Shown: piece after piece, positions 1-9,549 of the stretch
Numbering within the stretch: position 1 is the stretch's first letter
Layout of the letters: every line of letters starts with the position of its first letter
From: Arthrobacter sp. AK04
GTDB lineage: Bacteria > Actinomycetota > Actinomycetes > Actinomycetales > Micrococcaceae
Length of the DNA: 64,000 bases
Direction: 5' to 3'
NCBI RefSeq assembly: GCF_021129155.1
Contig: NZ_JAJOMC010000019.1
Location: 1 to 64,000, forward strand
Made by a program: the position numbers and the translations under genes
The notes under the pieces: generated by a model
Told to the model about the DNA's origin: nothing
What the model saw: the letters and a program-made list of their open reading frames with translations, nothing else
Databases searched by the model: none

Positions 1-2
1 GC

Positions 3-1271
3 CCGGACCCTGCCCCCGCCCTCCAGGACCCTGTACGCCGGGATGACCGGGCCAACCAGGCCGCACGGTCAGTGACCGCCCTCTTCGGCCGTAGGCTGTT
101 TTTCCTGCCGGGCACCCATCTGGGCGCCGTGCAGTGGCCCTCCCCCGCCTGGCGCAAGGACCCCAAGGCAGCCCTGGCGGGCCCGTGGCACTACTGGTGG
201 CAGGCGCACTATGTCGACTGCCTGGTTGATGCGGGACGGCGGGAACTGGACAACGGCGCCACGCCGGCTGCCAGGTTCAAAGGCCCCGGCCACCCGAGCG
301 CCGGGCGGCTGGCATCCCGCCTGGTCGCCGGAATCCGCCTGCGCAACGCCTTTACGTTCGTCAATAACTATTACGACGACATGGCCTGGCTCGCACTGGC
401 CACCCACCGCCTCGACACCCTCGCCGGGGAGGCACGCAGGCGCGGCCGCCGGCGCAACGCCCGCGTTCGCAGGTCCCTCACCCTGCAGTTCGAGGCCGCC
501 TGCACGGATGACCTGAACGGCGGTGCCTTCTGGAGCAAGAAACGGGATTTCAAGAACACCCCGGCCTCGGCGCCCATAGCGCTCCACTTTGCCCGGACCG
601 GCCAGCCGGAGAAGGCCAGGGCCCTGCTGGACTGGCTGGATGCCACCCTTTTCGACCCGGCCCAGGGCCTGTACCTTGACGGCGCCCGGCTTGGCCCGGC
701 CGGGGAAGTGCTGGTGGAACGCGCGGTCTACACCTACAACCAGGGCCCGGTGCTGGGCGCCCTCCTGGAAATGGGCGGGGAAGCCGACCTGGCCAGGGCA
801 GCCGTGGTGGTGGACGCGGTGGACCGGCTGCTTACGGTCCCATCCGCCACCTCACAGCCACAGGCCCCCTCACCCGCAAACACGGCCGACGGCGGCCCAT
901 CCGCCCGGGCGGCCAGCGGCAGGGGCCGGGTGCTGCGCTGCGAAGGTTCGGGCGACGGCGGCCTGTTCACGGGGATCCTTTGCCGGTACCTTGCCCTAGC
1001 TGCCGCGGACAGCAGGCTTCCCGCGGAGACACGCGCCACTGCCGCCGGACTGGTGGCAGGCACGGCGGAGGCTTTCTGGTCCGGGAAGCGCACGGTGCAG
1101 GCGGGCGAAGCTCCAGGCAGGCACCACGTCGCCGTCGTCTTCTCGCAGCACGCCGCGAAAACGGCGGGCGAAACGTACCCGCCGGGGACCGTCGTCGAAC
1201 TTTCCACCCAGCTGCAGGCGTGGATGGTCCTGGAGGCTGCGGCCACCCTGCCCGGCAATGCCGGTAATTAG
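3..1271 (+). CDS. GH76-type glycoside hydrolase (alpha-1,6-mannanase-like), 5' truncated by window edge
   Basis: The frame is open from the first bases of the window (the peptide reads DRANQAARSVTALFGRR before the first GTG at 72), so the true start lies upstream and only the C-terminal part is seen. Visible family marks are PWHYWWQAHYVDCLVDAG, the Asp-pair stretch NNYYDDMAWLALA typical of the GH76 active site, and CTDDLNGGAFWSKKRDFKNTPAS, followed by the (alpha/alpha) barrel helices. GH76 enzymes are endo-alpha-1,6-mannanases or transglycosylases. No signal peptide can be judged because the start is missing. A Pro/Ala/Ser-rich insertion lies near codons 845-915. Substrate is inferred from the family only. 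Confidence 0.75.
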   Translation, partial: PDPAPALQDPVRRDDRANQAARSVTALFGRRLFFLPGTHLGAVQWPSPAWRKDPKAALAGPWHYWWQAHYVDCLVDAGRRELDNGATPAARFKGPGHPSAGRLASRLVAGIRLRNAFTFVNNYYDDMAWLALATHRLDTLAGEARRRGRRRNARVRRSLTLQFEAACTDDLNGGAFWSKKRDFKNTPASAPIALHFARTGQPEKARALLDWLDATLFDPAQGLYLDGARLGPAGEVLVERAVYTYNQGPVLGALLEMGGEADLARAAVVVDAVDRLLTVPSATSQPQAPSPANTADGGPSARAASGRGRVLRCEGSGDGGLFTGILCRYLALAAADSRLPAETRATAAGLVAGTAEAFWSGKRTVQAGEAPGRHHVAVVFSQHAAKTAGETYPPGTVVELSTQLQAWMVLEAAATLPGNAGN

Positions 1272-1334
1272 GGCACGCAATAGTTCTGTAATTCTTGTGA
1301 CTCTCGTCACTTAAAGCGCTTTCCGGTTTGTTGC

Positions 1335-1353
1335 TTAGGTTTGCCTACCCTAC
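1335..1353 (+). promoter_or_regulatory. Iron box (DtxR/IdeR-type operator) upstream of ferric iron ABC transporter
   Basis: TTAGGTTTGCCTACCCTAC matches the 19-bp DtxR/IdeR consensus (TTAGGTTAGCCTAACCTAA) at 16 positions, counted by hand. It lies about 80 bases before the binding-protein start, where it could cover the promoter. Iron repression of the operon is inferred from this match plus the gene content. Confidence 0.75.
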
Positions 1354-1431
1354 AGTTCCAAGCGTGGGCAACTTTCTCCCAGGCCCACCAGGACCCCGTC
1401 CGCCGACGTTTCCCCAGAAAGCAGTCCCCCA

Positions 1432-2490
1432 ATGAAGATCCGCAACAGCGCCCTGGCCGGCATCGCGCTCGCCGCCACCGCAGCACTTGGACTGACCGCC
1501 TGCGGCGGCAGCACCACCCCCGCAGCCACAGGCTCGTCCGCCGCCTCCGCTGGTGCGGACAACGGCGAAATCACCGTGTACAACGCCCAGCACGAGAGCC
1601 TGACCAAGGAATGGATCGACGGCTTCACCGCCGAGACCGGCATCAAGGTGACCATGCGGCAGGGCTCGGACACCGAGCTTTCCAACCAGATCATCCAGGA
1701 AGGCGAGGCGTCCCCGGCTGACGTGTTCCTGACGGAGAACTCCCCGGCCATGACCCAGGTGGAGAACGCCGGCCTGTTTGCGGACGTGGACGAAGCCACC
1801 ATCACGCAGGTCCCCGAAGAGTTCCGCCCGTCCACCGGCAAGTGGACCGGCATCGCTGCCCGCTCCACCGTCCTGGTGTATGACAAGAACAAGCTGACCG
1901 AAGACCAGCTGCCCACGTCCATGCTGGACCTGGCCAACCCGGAGTGGAAGGGCAAGTGGGCCGCTTCCCCGTCCGGCGCCGACTTCCAGGCCATCGTCTC
2001 GGCGCTCCTGGAGCTCAAGGGCGAGGCCGCCACGGAGGAGTGGCTGAAGGGCATGAAGGAGAACTTCAAGGCCTACAAGGGCAACAGCACCGCCATGAAG
2101 GCAGTCAACGCCGGCGAAGTTGATGCCGCGCTGATCTACCACTACTACTACTACGGCGACCAGGCCAAGACCGGCGAGAACTCCAACAACGTCACCCCGT
2201 ACTACTTCAAGAACCAGGATCCGGGCGCGTTCGTGTCCGTTTCCGGCGGCGGTGTGCTGAAGACCTCCAAGAACCAGGAAGCTGCCCAGGAGTTCCTGAA
2301 GTACGTCACCGGCACGAAGGGCCAGGAAATCCTGAAGGACGGCACCTCCTTCGAGTACGCCATCGCCTCCGACGTTCCCGCGAACGAGAAGCTCGTTCCC
2401 ATCGCAGAGCTGCAGGCGCCCATCGTGGATCCTGCCAAGCTGAACTCGGAGAAGGTCACCGAACTGATGACCTCGGCAGGACTCCTCTGA
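1432..2490 (+). CDS. Ferric iron ABC transporter, substrate-binding lipoprotein
   Basis: Extracytoplasmic Fe(III)-binding protein of the FbpA/AfuA type, 352 residues. It starts with a lipoprotein signal peptide with lipobox LTAC (acylated Cys about residue 24), a Ser/Ala-rich linker, then the periplasmic-binding fold beginning [22 protein letters not shown] run of tyrosines in [14 protein letters not shown] near residue 225 corresponds to the Tyr iron ligands of this family. It is first in a three-gene operon with permease and ATPase directly downstream, and an iron box sits upstream. Periplasmic thiamine or putrescine binders are distant relatives, but the Tyr cluster and iron box favour ferric iron. 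Confidence 0.88.
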   Translation: MKIRNSALAGIALAATAALGLTACGGSTTPAATGSSAASAGADNGEITVYNAQHESLTKEWIDGFTAETGIKVTMRQGSDTELSNQIIQEGEASPADVFLTENSPAMTQVENAGLFADVDEATITQVPEEFRPSTGKWTGIAARSTVLVYDKNKLTEDQLPTSMLDLANPEWKGKWAASPSGADFQAIVSALLELKGEAATEEWLKGMKENFKAYKGNSTAMKAVNAGEVDAALIYHYYYYGDQAKTGENSNNVTPYYFKNQDPGAFVSVSGGGVLKTSKNQEAAQEFLKYVTGTKGQEILKDGTSFEYAIASDVPANEKLVPIAELQAPIVDPAKLNSEKVTELMTSAGLL

Positions 2491-2494
2491 TTTC

Positions 2495-4084
2495 GTGACA
2501 CCTGATCTATCGGCTCCCCCACGGGGGAGCACGACGACGGCGGGCCGGGGCAGCAGCCCCCGCCCGCCTTTCGGCGTTTCTGCGGTGTCCGCCCTGGCAG
2601 TGCTGATTGCCCTGTTTTCGCTGGTCCCCCTGGGCTACGTGGCCTACATGACCGTGGCAACCGGCTGGGACACCGCCGTCGAACTCGTCTTCCGGCCGCG
2701 CGTGGCCGAACTGCTGCTGAACACCGTCCTGCTGATGGTTTGCACCGTCCCGCTGTGCCTGGTCCTGGGAGTTGCAGGCGCCTGGCTCGTGGAACGCACA
2801 ACGCTGCGGGGTGCACGGATCTGGGCGGTACTGCTGGCTGCACCGCTGGCGATCCCGGCGTTCGTCAACAGCTATGCCTGGGTTTCCGCCATTCCTTCCC
2901 TTGGCGGCCTGGGCTCCGGCGTCCTGATCGCCACGCTCTCTTACTTCCCGCTGGTCTACATTCCAGCCGCTGCCGCCCTCAGCCGGCTGGACCCCGCCAT
3001 TGAGCAGTCCGCGGCCGCGCTGGGCCTCGGCGCCTGGCGGACCTTCTTCCGGGTGGTCCTCCCCCAGCTCCGCATCGCCATGACCGGCGGCGCGCTCCTG
3101 GTGGCCCTGCACCTGCTGGCCGAGTACGGGGCGTTCGCGATGATCCGCTTCGATACCTTCACCACGGCGATCATGGTCCAGTACCAGTCGACTTTCAACG
3201 GTGCGGCCGGAAACATGCTGGCCAGCGTGCTGGTCTTTTTCTGCCTCCTCCTGCTGCTGGCCGAAGTCCGGAGCCGCGGCACTGCACGGTATGCACGCAT
3301 TGGCCCCGGAGCCCAGGCCAGGGCGCTGCGCCTGCCGCTTCACGTGTACCAGTTTCCGGCCCAGCTGTTCCTGCTGGCGCTCACGGCGCTGGCTTTCGGC
3401 CTGCCCCTGTTCTTTGTGTTGCGCTGGGTGGCTTCCGGCGGAACAGCAGCCTGGGCTGCGGACGAATTCCTTCCGGCGCTGCTCACAACGCTCGGCTACG
3501 GCCTGGTGGGCGCCCTTGCCACCACCGTGGTGGCGTTCCCCATGGCCTATCTTGCTGTCCGCCATCCCGGCTGGTTCAGCAAGTCGCTGGAGCTCTCCAA
3601 CTACATCACCAGCTCGCTGCCCGGCATTGTGGTGGGCCTGGCTTTCGTCACGGTGAGCATCCGGGTGGTTCCGGGTATCTACCAGACCGCCGGCCTGCTG
3701 GTGGCGGCCTACGTGCTGCTGTTCCTGCCCCGCGCCCTGGTCAACCTCCGGGCCGGCCTGGCACAGGCACCCAAGGAACTGGACGAGGCGGCGCAGGCCC
3801 TGGGCAAGCCGCCGCTGGTGTCCTTTATCCGGGTGACACTGCGGCTGACGGCGCCGGCAGCCGCAGGTGGTGCGGCGCTGGTGTTCCTGGCCATCGCCAA
3901 CGAACTCACCGCCACCCTGCTGCTGTCCCCCAACGGGACGCGCACCCTTGCCACCGAGTTCTGGAGCAAGAGCAGCGAAATCGACTACGCCGGCGCTGCG
4001 CCGTATGCGCTGCTGATGATCCTGCTCTCCGCCCCCATGACGTACCTCCTCTTCCAGCAGTCCAAGAAAGTAGCCGGACAGTGA
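2495..4084 (+). CDS. Ferric iron ABC transporter, permease (fused two-domain)
   Basis: Integral membrane permease of the FbpB/SfuB type, 529 residues, with two homologous six-helix halves. EAA-loop-like sequences are visible in both: [22 protein letters not shown] in the first half and [21 protein letters not shown] in the second. These loops contact the ATPase. The GTG start at 2495 is four bases after the binding-protein stop, and the end overlaps the ATPase gene by four bases (GTGA), so translational coupling is likely. Fused permeases of this size are usual for Fe(III) importers. Confidence 0.88.
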   Translation: MTPDLSAPPRGSTTTAGRGSSPRPPFGVSAVSALAVLIALFSLVPLGYVAYMTVATGWDTAVELVFRPRVAELLLNTVLLMVCTVPLCLVLGVAGAWLVERTTLRGARIWAVLLAAPLAIPAFVNSYAWVSAIPSLGGLGSGVLIATLSYFPLVYIPAAAALSRLDPAIEQSAAALGLGAWRTFFRVVLPQLRIAMTGGALLVALHLLAEYGAFAMIRFDTFTTAIMVQYQSTFNGAAGNMLASVLVFFCLLLLLAEVRSRGTARYARIGPGAQARALRLPLHVYQFPAQLFLLALTALAFGLPLFFVLRWVASGGTAAWAADEFLPALLTTLGYGLVGALATTVVAFPMAYLAVRHPGWFSKSLELSNYITSSLPGIVVGLAFVTVSIRVVPGIYQTAGLLVAAYVLLFLPRALVNLRAGLAQAPKELDEAAQALGKPPLVSFIRVTLRLTAPAAAGGAALVFLAIANELTATLLLSPNGTRTLATEFWSKSSEIDYAGAAPYALLMILLSAPMTYLLFQQSKKVAGQ

Positions 4085-5238
4085 CAGAACAAGCCCCTTC
4101 CAGGTTGCCGGAGCCGCGGGTGGCCCCGTCCGTGGCACCCACCACGAACAGCCACCTGGAAATCACCGACGTCACCAAGAACTTCGGCAACCAGGCCGTC
4201 CTGAAGGGCGTCAACCTCTCCGTGGCCAGGGGCGGGACCACAGCCATTGTGGGACCCTCCGGATCGGGCAAGACCACCCTGCTGCGGCTGATCGCGGGGT
4301 TTGAGCACCCGGACACGGGCACCATCGCGCTGAACGGCGCCAAGGTGGCGGGCGACGGCGTGTGGGTGCCGGCGCACAAACGGCACATTGGGTACGTGGC
4401 ACAGGACGGTGCCCTGTTCCCGCACCTGAGCGTGGGGCAGAACATCGCGTTCGGGCTGGACCAGGACCGCCTGCCGGGCGGCCGCCGGGCAGTGGCGGGA
4501 CGGATCAGCGAGCTGCTGGAGATGGTGTCCCTGGACCCGGCCATGGCCAAGCGCCGCCCGCACCAGCTCTCCGGCGGCCAGCAGCAGCGGGTTGCCTTGG
4601 CGCGGGCCTTGGCGCGCGAGCCGGAACTGATGCTCCTTGATGAACCTTTCTCCGCACTCGACGCGGGGCTCAGGGTGGCTACCCGCCGTGCCGTGGCCAA
4701 GGTCCTGAACGAGGCCGGGGTCACCACCATCCTGGTCACCCACGACCAGGCCGAGGCACTGTCCTTCGCGGACCAGGTGGCCGTGATGCGCGGCGGCAAA
4801 CTCGCCCAGATCGGCAACCCGTTCGTGGTGTACACCCGTCCCGCGGACCGTGCCACGGCGGAGTTCCTCGGAGACGCCGTCATCCTGGATGCCTGGCTTG
4901 AGGGGTCCTTGGCCACCTGCTCCCTGGGGGCAATCCCCGTCCGCAGGCCGCCGGCGCAGGGCCGGGTGCAGCTGATGCTAAGGCCGGAGCAGATCCGGAT
5001 TGCCGAGGACGCGGCCATCCGCGGGGTGGTTGTGGACACGGATTACTTCGGCCCGGAAACCACCGTCCGGCTGAAGCTCTCGGTCCCGCCGCAGCTGGCC
5101 GCCAGCCCCGACCACCGCTACCCTGGCGGCGGCGAGATCATCACCATCCGGCACTGGAACGCGTCCATCGCCCGGCCGGGCATGGAGCTGTGCCTGCGCG
5201 TGGTGGGCGAAGGCGTGGCTTTCCCGCTCGATTCCTGA
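4081..5238 (+). CDS. Ferric iron ABC transporter, ATP-binding protein
   Basis: Cytoplasmic ATPase of the FbpC type, 385 residues. Walker A GPSGSGKT (58-65), Q-loop region [16 protein letters not shown], signature LSGGQ (163-167), Walker B LMLLDE (183-188) and the switch His in LVTHDQAEA are all intact. The C-terminal third looks like a TOBE-type regulatory domain (MLRPEQIRI...). The GTG start overlaps the permease stop. The protein should power uptake by the permease and binding lipoprotein encoded just upstream. Confidence 0.88.
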   Translation: MTEQAPSRLPEPRVAPSVAPTTNSHLEITDVTKNFGNQAVLKGVNLSVARGGTTAIVGPSGSGKTTLLRLIAGFEHPDTGTIALNGAKVAGDGVWVPAHKRHIGYVAQDGALFPHLSVGQNIAFGLDQDRLPGGRRAVAGRISELLEMVSLDPAMAKRRPHQLSGGQQQRVALARALAREPELMLLDEPFSALDAGLRVATRRAVAKVLNEAGVTTILVTHDQAEALSFADQVAVMRGGKLAQIGNPFVVYTRPADRATAEFLGDAVILDAWLEGSLATCSLGAIPVRRPPAQGRVQLMLRPEQIRIAEDAAIRGVVVDTDYFGPETTVRLKLSVPPQLAASPDHRYPGGGEIITIRHWNASIARPGMELCLRVVGEGVAFPLDS

Positions 5239-5276
5239 ACAGGGCCAATTCCTGAACAAGCTCGATTCCTGAACAG
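5226..5276 (+). repeat. Three tandem 17-bp units at the end of the iron ABC operon
   Basis: ATTCCTGAACA occurs three times with an exact 17-base period (5231, 5248, 5265). The first copy contains the ATPase stop codon. The first and third copies are flanked by the same bases, giving a 17-base identical block (GCTCGATTCCTGAACAG). It looks like a recent local duplication of the gene end. Confidence 0.75.
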
Positions 5277-5299
5277 CGGGCAGCACGGGACGTTTCAGG

Positions 5300-7258
5300 T
5301 CAGCGGATGGCAGCAAGCGGAGTGATGGCGCCTCTCCTGACGCTGACAGCACCGCCTGACGCCGCAAGCCGGGCGTCCTTGGCCCCCGCCGGCGGGAAGA
5401 CCAACGACGTCAGGGTCCCGCGGCCGCCGTCGACGAAGACCTCCACGGAAGACCGGTCAACGTAAGCCGTCAGGCGGACCGTGTCCCCGCCGGTGCTGCC
5501 CTTAACCGAGCTCACCTTCCGGTACTCCTCAGCCGGCCCTCCCGCAGCCTGCGCCACCGCGTCCCCTTCACGGACCACAAAAGCCTGCCCGGATGTGAAG
5601 TCATAGCCCACAGTGGCGTAGGCCTTGCCGCCGCTTTCCAGGAGGACGCGCGCCTCACCGCTGCCCGATGCGGGTTTTTCCAGTTCCAGGTCCACCTTGT
5701 ACGCGCCGCTGTCCGGAACGGGCAGCTCCTGCCCCGAACCTTCCCGGACGGTGCCCGCGGGGATCTGTTCCGGATTGCCATCAAGGGACTCCAGCGCAGG
5801 GGTGGGCGCCGAGACCAAAACCGGACGCCCGCCGTCGGACACCAGACGGATGTCACGCACCACCGAAGCTGCCCCGAACCACTCCCCGGTGGGCAGTTCC
5901 CGGGCGTACGCCCAGTTGTTCATCCAGCCGATGGCGTGCCGCGAAGCCTTCCGCTGCCCGTCCGTCAGGCGCGGGTCATCCCAGGTGACGGCGGCGTAGA
6001 AGTCCGTTCCGCCGTCGAGCCACTGGTGGTCTCCGGCATCCGGCGCAAAGTCCGTCCCGTCCCAGCTTCCCGTCCAGTACGCCAGCCCCGTGGTGCGGCC
6101 TTCCCCGGAACCGTTGGCACTGGCGGCCAGCACCCACGTGCGCTTGGACGGGTCGCCGTCGACGTCCAGCTGGAAGAAGTCCGGGCACTCAAGAATTCCC
6201 AGCCCCTCGCGCTCAAAAGCGGAAACGTAGGTCCAGTCCTTGAGGTCCGGGGAGGTGTAGAAGCCGATCTTGTGGCCTTCGGCCAGCAGCATCAGCCACT
6301 GGTTGCTGGCGTCGTCCCGGACAATGCGGGGATCACGCCAGTGCTCTTCGCCCGGATTGTCCATCACCGGATTCTGATCGTAGTTCTGGAAGCTGTAGCC
6401 GTTGTCCGTGGAGTAGAACAGTGATTGCCGCTGGACTCCGTCGTCCTGCTGGGTGAGGACCGCGATTACGGCTCCCTTGCCGAATCCGGCGGTGCCCTCC
6501 GTGTCCACCACTGCTGTGCCGGTCTCGATGTCGCCGAGCCCGTTGCGGAACTTCTCAATCGCCACGCCCTCGTTTTTCCAGTTGACCAGGTCGGTGCTGG
6601 TGGCGTGGAACCACTCGGTGCCGTTCCCTTCCGGATAGTCGGCGTTGTACAGGTAGTAGTAGTGCCACCGGCCGTCCAGAAAGAAGGGCTTCTGGGGATC
6701 GTTCATCCAGCGCTGTTCCGGGGTGAGGTGGTAGGCCGGGCGGTACTCGCCCGCCGGCGCCGAAAAGCGGTCCGCTCCTGGCTCGGGCCACGTCCTGTCC
6801 ACGCCGAGGTCAGCCAGCAGGGCATCGCGCGCCTCGGCGCTGATGCAGTCCGGAAGACGCGCCGCTGCAGCATCCTCAACCGTGTCCGCGGCCGCACTGC
6901 TTCGCAGGAAGACCTTGCCGTCCACGCGCGCTCCCGCCAGCCAGCCCCCGCCGCATTCAATGCTGCGAACATCCTCCGCGCCCTCAGCATCGAGCGCACG
7001 CCCACGGTCCGTGAGTGTGGCGTCGCCGCCTTCCAGCCAGAGCGTCGCGTAGCTGCCGGTGGCGTCCCTGGCCGTTTCCTGCGCGGACGCAACACTGTCC
7101 AAAACGCGGCCGGCAACGGCCGCCGGGCCTGTCCGGGCATTGCCGGCGAGCACCAGGGAAACCACCAGGACCAGCGCGGCGGCCAGGGCGGCACCGACCC
7201 AGATCAGGGGCCGGCGTCTAAGGGCAGGAGGTACGGGTCCGAGGATTTTTCGGGGCAT
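5300..7258 (-). CDS. GH32 glycoside hydrolase (levanase/fructanase-like), membrane-anchored or secreted
   Basis: Beta-fructosidase family protein of 652 residues. An N-terminal hydrophobic segment (about residues 15-36, LIWVGAALAAALVLVVSLVL) acts as signal or anchor. A stretch of about 110 residues of unclear function follows, then the GH32 five-blade propeller: WMNDPQKPFFLDGRWHYYY (nucleophile Asp), HWRDPRIVRD (the RDP motif) and ILECPDFFQL (the EC acid/base motif). A C-terminal beta-sandwich ends the protein. It probably hydrolyses levan, inulin or sucrose outside the cell. No transporter or regulator of sugar uptake is adjacent, so the substrate is open. Confidence 0.85.
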   Translation of the reverse strand: MPRKILGPVPPALRRRPLIWVGAALAAALVLVVSLVLAGNARTGPAAVAGRVLDSVASAQETARDATGSYATLWLEGGDATLTDRGRALDAEGAEDVRSIECGGGWLAGARVDGKVFLRSSAAADTVEDAAAARLPDCISAEARDALLADLGVDRTWPEPGADRFSAPAGEYRPAYHLTPEQRWMNDPQKPFFLDGRWHYYYLYNADYPEGNGTEWFHATSTDLVNWKNEGVAIEKFRNGLGDIETGTAVVDTEGTAGFGKGAVIAVLTQQDDGVQRQSLFYSTDNGYSFQNYDQNPVMDNPGEEHWRDPRIVRDDASNQWLMLLAEGHKIGFYTSPDLKDWTYVSAFEREGLGILECPDFFQLDVDGDPSKRTWVLAASANGSGEGRTTGLAYWTGSWDGTDFAPDAGDHQWLDGGTDFYAAVTWDDPRLTDGQRKASRHAIGWMNNWAYARELPTGEWFGAASVVRDIRLVSDGGRPVLVSAPTPALESLDGNPEQIPAGTVREGSGQELPVPDSGAYKVDLELEKPASGSGEARVLLESGGKAYATVGYDFTSGQAFVVREGDAVAQAAGGPAEEYRKVSSVKGSTGGDTVRLTAYVDRSSVEVFVDGGRGTLTSLVFPPAGAKDARLAASGGAVSVRRGAITPLAAIR

Positions 7259-7286
7259 GGTTTTCGATCCGTCGCTGAACGCACAA

Positions 7287-7314
7287 GTGCCGCTCCCCAG
7301 CAGGGGAACGGCAC
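7287..7314. promoter_or_regulatory. Inverted repeat upstream of the GH32 gene
   Basis: GTGCCGCTCCCC and GGGGAACGGCAC form a 12-bp stem with one mismatch and a four-base loop, 29-56 bases before the GH32 start. It could be an operator or a leader hairpin. No matching regulator gene is adjacent. Confidence 0.35.
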
Positions 7315-7393
7315 CAGCGCAAGTGAACCGTCAATTTTACAGGCATGCCGGCAGGAACCCAACCGGGCACAGGTTCCCGGATCCCCCGTGCGG

Positions 7394-7996
7394 TCAGCCC
7401 AGGCCCTCCGGACGCTTCTTCTGCGGATACAGCGATTCCCCGCGCGCCAGCATCGCCACGAATTCGGCAATCCTCTTCTCGCGCGTAGCGGGCCGCACGG
7501 CGGAGTTGACCCGGTAGATCATCGCGAACCGGTTTGTCCCCGTGAGGACATCGAACATCGCCTGGGCGGCGGGAACCGCGGCGACGGCAGCGGCCAGATC
7601 CGCTGGAACTTCGGCCACCGCCTGGCCGCCGTACGCATTGTCCCAGCGGCCGTCGGCTTTCGCCTTGTTCACGGCCGCCCATCCGGCGTCGGTCATCCGG
7701 CCTGCCGCCTCCAGCCGCGCCACATGGCCCACGTTCCTCGCAGACCACGGGCTCCTGGGCCGGCGGGGCGTCATCCGCTGGAACGACGTCTGCTCATCAC
7801 GGCGGCGGGCCTGGCCATCAATCCATCCGAAGCACAGGGCCTCATCCAGCGCCGCGGCATAATCCAGTTCCGTGACGTTTCCGCCCTTCTTGTGCAGCAC
7901 CAGCCAGACCCCCGGGCTGGTGCTGTGGTTGGCCTCCAGCCAGCTGCGCCACGCCGCCGCGTCCGGCAGCAGCAACTCCTCAAGTTCAACGGCCAT
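7394..7996 (-). CDS. YdeI/OmpD-associated family protein
   Basis: About 200 residues. Family marks are SPGVWLVLHKKG, DYAAALDEALCFGWIDGQ and the strongly basic FQRMTPRRPRSPWSARN, followed by a C-terminal helical part with RFAMIYRVNSAVRPATREKRI. These proteins are cytoplasmic and of unclear biochemical role; Bacillus YdeI has been linked to antimicrobial peptide resistance. The start at 7996 was preferred over an upstream in-frame codon at 8044 because it matches the family start and is preceded by CAGAAT-N6. Monocistronic. Confidence 0.8.
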   Translation of the reverse strand: MAVELEELLLPDAAAWRSWLEANHSTSPGVWLVLHKKGGNVTELDYAAALDEALCFGWIDGQARRRDEQTSFQRMTPRRPRSPWSARNVGHVARLEAAGRMTDAGWAAVNKAKADGRWDNAYGGQAVAEVPADLAAAVAAVPAAQAMFDVLTGTNRFAMIYRVNSAVRPATREKRIAEFVAMLARGESLYPQKKRPEGLG

Positions 7997-8002
7997 GACC
8001 CT

Positions 8003-8008
8003 ATTCTG
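8003..8008 (-). promoter_or_regulatory. -10-like hexamer for leaderless start of the YdeI-like gene
   Basis: CAGAAT on the minus strand ends six bases before the ATG at 7996, with no Shine-Dalgarno sequence between. This is the leaderless pattern seen at many genes in the window. Confidence 0.5.
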
Positions 8009-8109
8009 CCCCCGCACCTGGGCATCGCTGCAGCCCCTCTCCACAAGGGCCAGTGGCGTGGCATCATGGGCCTAAAAGGTCCTGGCTACCGAGGATTAAG
8101 GAAAAACCG

Positions 8110-8838
8110 ATGCTCCGTGTGCGCCCCCTCCATTTCACGTCCAGGATGGATTCCTGGGACCGGCTCCTCACCGCCCTGGGCATGGTCCGGACCGAGGACG
8201 ACGCCGGTTGGCAGGTTTTCGACGCAGGCTCGGGACGCCTGGCCCTCCACGCGGTTCCCGAGGGTGCCCAGGACGGCAGCACAGCCCTGGCGGTGGAGGT
8301 GGGAGACCTGGCGGAGTTCGCCCGGCGGACCAACCTGGCCGCTGAAGCGGACGGGGCTGCGCCAGCCGAACTGGTCACCGCGGACCATGGCGAATCCTGC
8401 CGGATCACGGCGCCCGACGGTTTCAGCTTCCTTGCGGACAAAGCCGCTCACGCCGCCCAGTGCGCCGACGCCGATCCTGCCCTGGCCGTCGTCGGGGTCT
8501 GGTTCACGGAGGATCCTGCGTCCGTCTCCCGCACCCTGCACCAGGTGGGCGCGCGGCCGCGCCCGGTTCCGGACCAGGACGACACCGCCGACTTCACCGC
8601 CAAGAACGGCGGCGTCCTGATGGTCCGCCCGGCCTCGGGAATGCCGCGTTCCGGCCTGGGTTTTGAGTACGACGGCGCGCTGGAGCCTTTGCGGGAACGC
8701 CTCGCCTCAGCGGGTATCCAGGCCAGCATCACGGAGGAAGCCTTCGCGCGCACCCTCCATGTGGCCAACCCCGATGCCGGGGCCGGGGCAGCTGCACACG
8801 TGCCGGCGACGCTCTGGATCTCGCAGCGCCACCCATGA
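8110..8838 (+). CDS. VOC (glyoxalase/bleomycin-resistance fold) family protein
   Basis: 242 residues with two tandem beta-alpha-beta-beta-beta units of the vicinal-oxygen-chelate fold, beginning VRPLHFTSRMDSWDRLLTALGM and repeating near residue 120 (ADPALAVVGVWFTEDPASVSRTLHQVGA). VOC proteins are metalloenzymes or binding proteins with very varied substrates, so no specific reaction is assigned. The ATG at 8110 was chosen because it follows an AAGGA-type ribosome site; an upstream in-frame start at 8053 would add a non-homologous arginine-rich leader. Confidence 0.7.
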   Translation: MLRVRPLHFTSRMDSWDRLLTALGMVRTEDDAGWQVFDAGSGRLALHAVPEGAQDGSTALAVEVGDLAEFARRTNLAAEADGAAPAELVTADHGESCRITAPDGFSFLADKAAHAAQCADADPALAVVGVWFTEDPASVSRTLHQVGARPRPVPDQDDTADFTAKNGGVLMVRPASGMPRSGLGFEYDGALEPLRERLASAGIQASITEEAFARTLHVANPDAGAGAAAHVPATLWISQRHP

Positions 8839-8909
8839 CAGAGAGACCGCTAGAACCGACGCATTCCGCCGGCAGCTGAGTCCCACCCGTCACGCAGCGT
8901 CCCATGGGG

Positions 8910-8915
8910 TAGAAC
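8910..8915 (+). promoter_or_regulatory. -10-like hexamer for leaderless start at 8922
   Basis: TAGAAC lies six bases before the ATG of the NUDIX-like gene and no ribosome-binding site intervenes. The last base departs from the TANNNT pattern. Confidence 0.45.
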
Positions 8916-8921
8916 TTAACC

Positions 8922-9461
8922 ATGAACGTGCGCACCCCTGACCCGAATCCCGGCTGGCTCTCCGAAGAAGACCTCTTTGAGGCACGCGGGCGGCTGCCCA
9001 TGGTCTACGTGGAGGCTGTGCCGGTCAGGCTGGACCCGCTGGGCTTCGTCAACGAAGTAGGAACCCTGCTCCAGGCTGACGAGGACGGGACCATGGTCCG
9101 TTCGCTGGTCTCGGGCCGCGTCATCTACCGCGAAACCATCCGCGCTGCCCTGCTGCGGCATATGGAAAAGGACCTGGGACCGCTGGCATTCCCGCAGCTG
9201 CCCATCAGCCCGGTCCCCTTCACCGTTGCGGAATACTTCCCGGCGCCATCCCAGACCGGCTTCACGGACGAGCGGCAACACGCCGTGGCCCTGGCCTACG
9301 TCATCCCGGTAACTGGCGAGTGCGAGCCCCGCCAGGATGCCCTGGAGCTGACCTGGATGACCCCCGAGGAAGTCCTCAGCCCCGGCGTCCAGATGGAGTT
9401 CGTGGGCGGCCGCGGCAGCCTCATCCGCCAGGCGCTGGCCTTCGCCGGCGTTGGCTTCTGA
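8922..9461 (+). CDS. NUDIX hydrolase-like protein (DUF4916 type)
   Basis: 179 residues resembling actinobacterial proteins annotated as NUDIX hydrolase family (DUF4916): WLSEEDLFEARGRLPMVYVE at the N-terminus, VNEVGTLLQADEDG in place of a canonical start of the fold, and YVIPVTGECEPRQDALELTW near the C-terminus. The usual GX5EX7REUXEEXGU NUDIX box is not evident, since the region reads GRVIYRETIRAALLRHMEKDL with a reduced set of acidic residues. Catalysis is therefore uncertain. Cytoplasmic, monocistronic. Confidence 0.65.
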   Translation: MNVRTPDPNPGWLSEEDLFEARGRLPMVYVEAVPVRLDPLGFVNEVGTLLQADEDGTMVRSLVSGRVIYRETIRAALLRHMEKDLGPLAFPQLPISPVPFTVAEYFPAPSQTGFTDERQHAVALAYVIPVTGECEPRQDALELTWMTPEEVLSPGVQMEFVGGRGSLIRQALAFAGVGF

Positions 9462-9549
9462 CACATACCGCGGAACCTGGGGGTCCCCGATTTTAGGCGC
9501 CCGCCTTTGTAGACTGTAGGGCGGACCGCAAGAGAACCTAAGGACTCCC

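Noticed and set aside
1297..1322. GTGAC/GTCAC repeat and AAAGCGCTTT palindrome before the iron box
   Set aside because: AAAGCGCTTT resembles a LacI-type operator core, but it is short, no such regulator is near, and the adjacent iron box explains control better.
6425..8620. Long plus-strand reading frame (731 codons) opposite the GH32 and YdeI-like genes
   Set aside because: It is the antisense shadow of two genes with clear family motifs; GC-rich third positions keep the reverse frame open.
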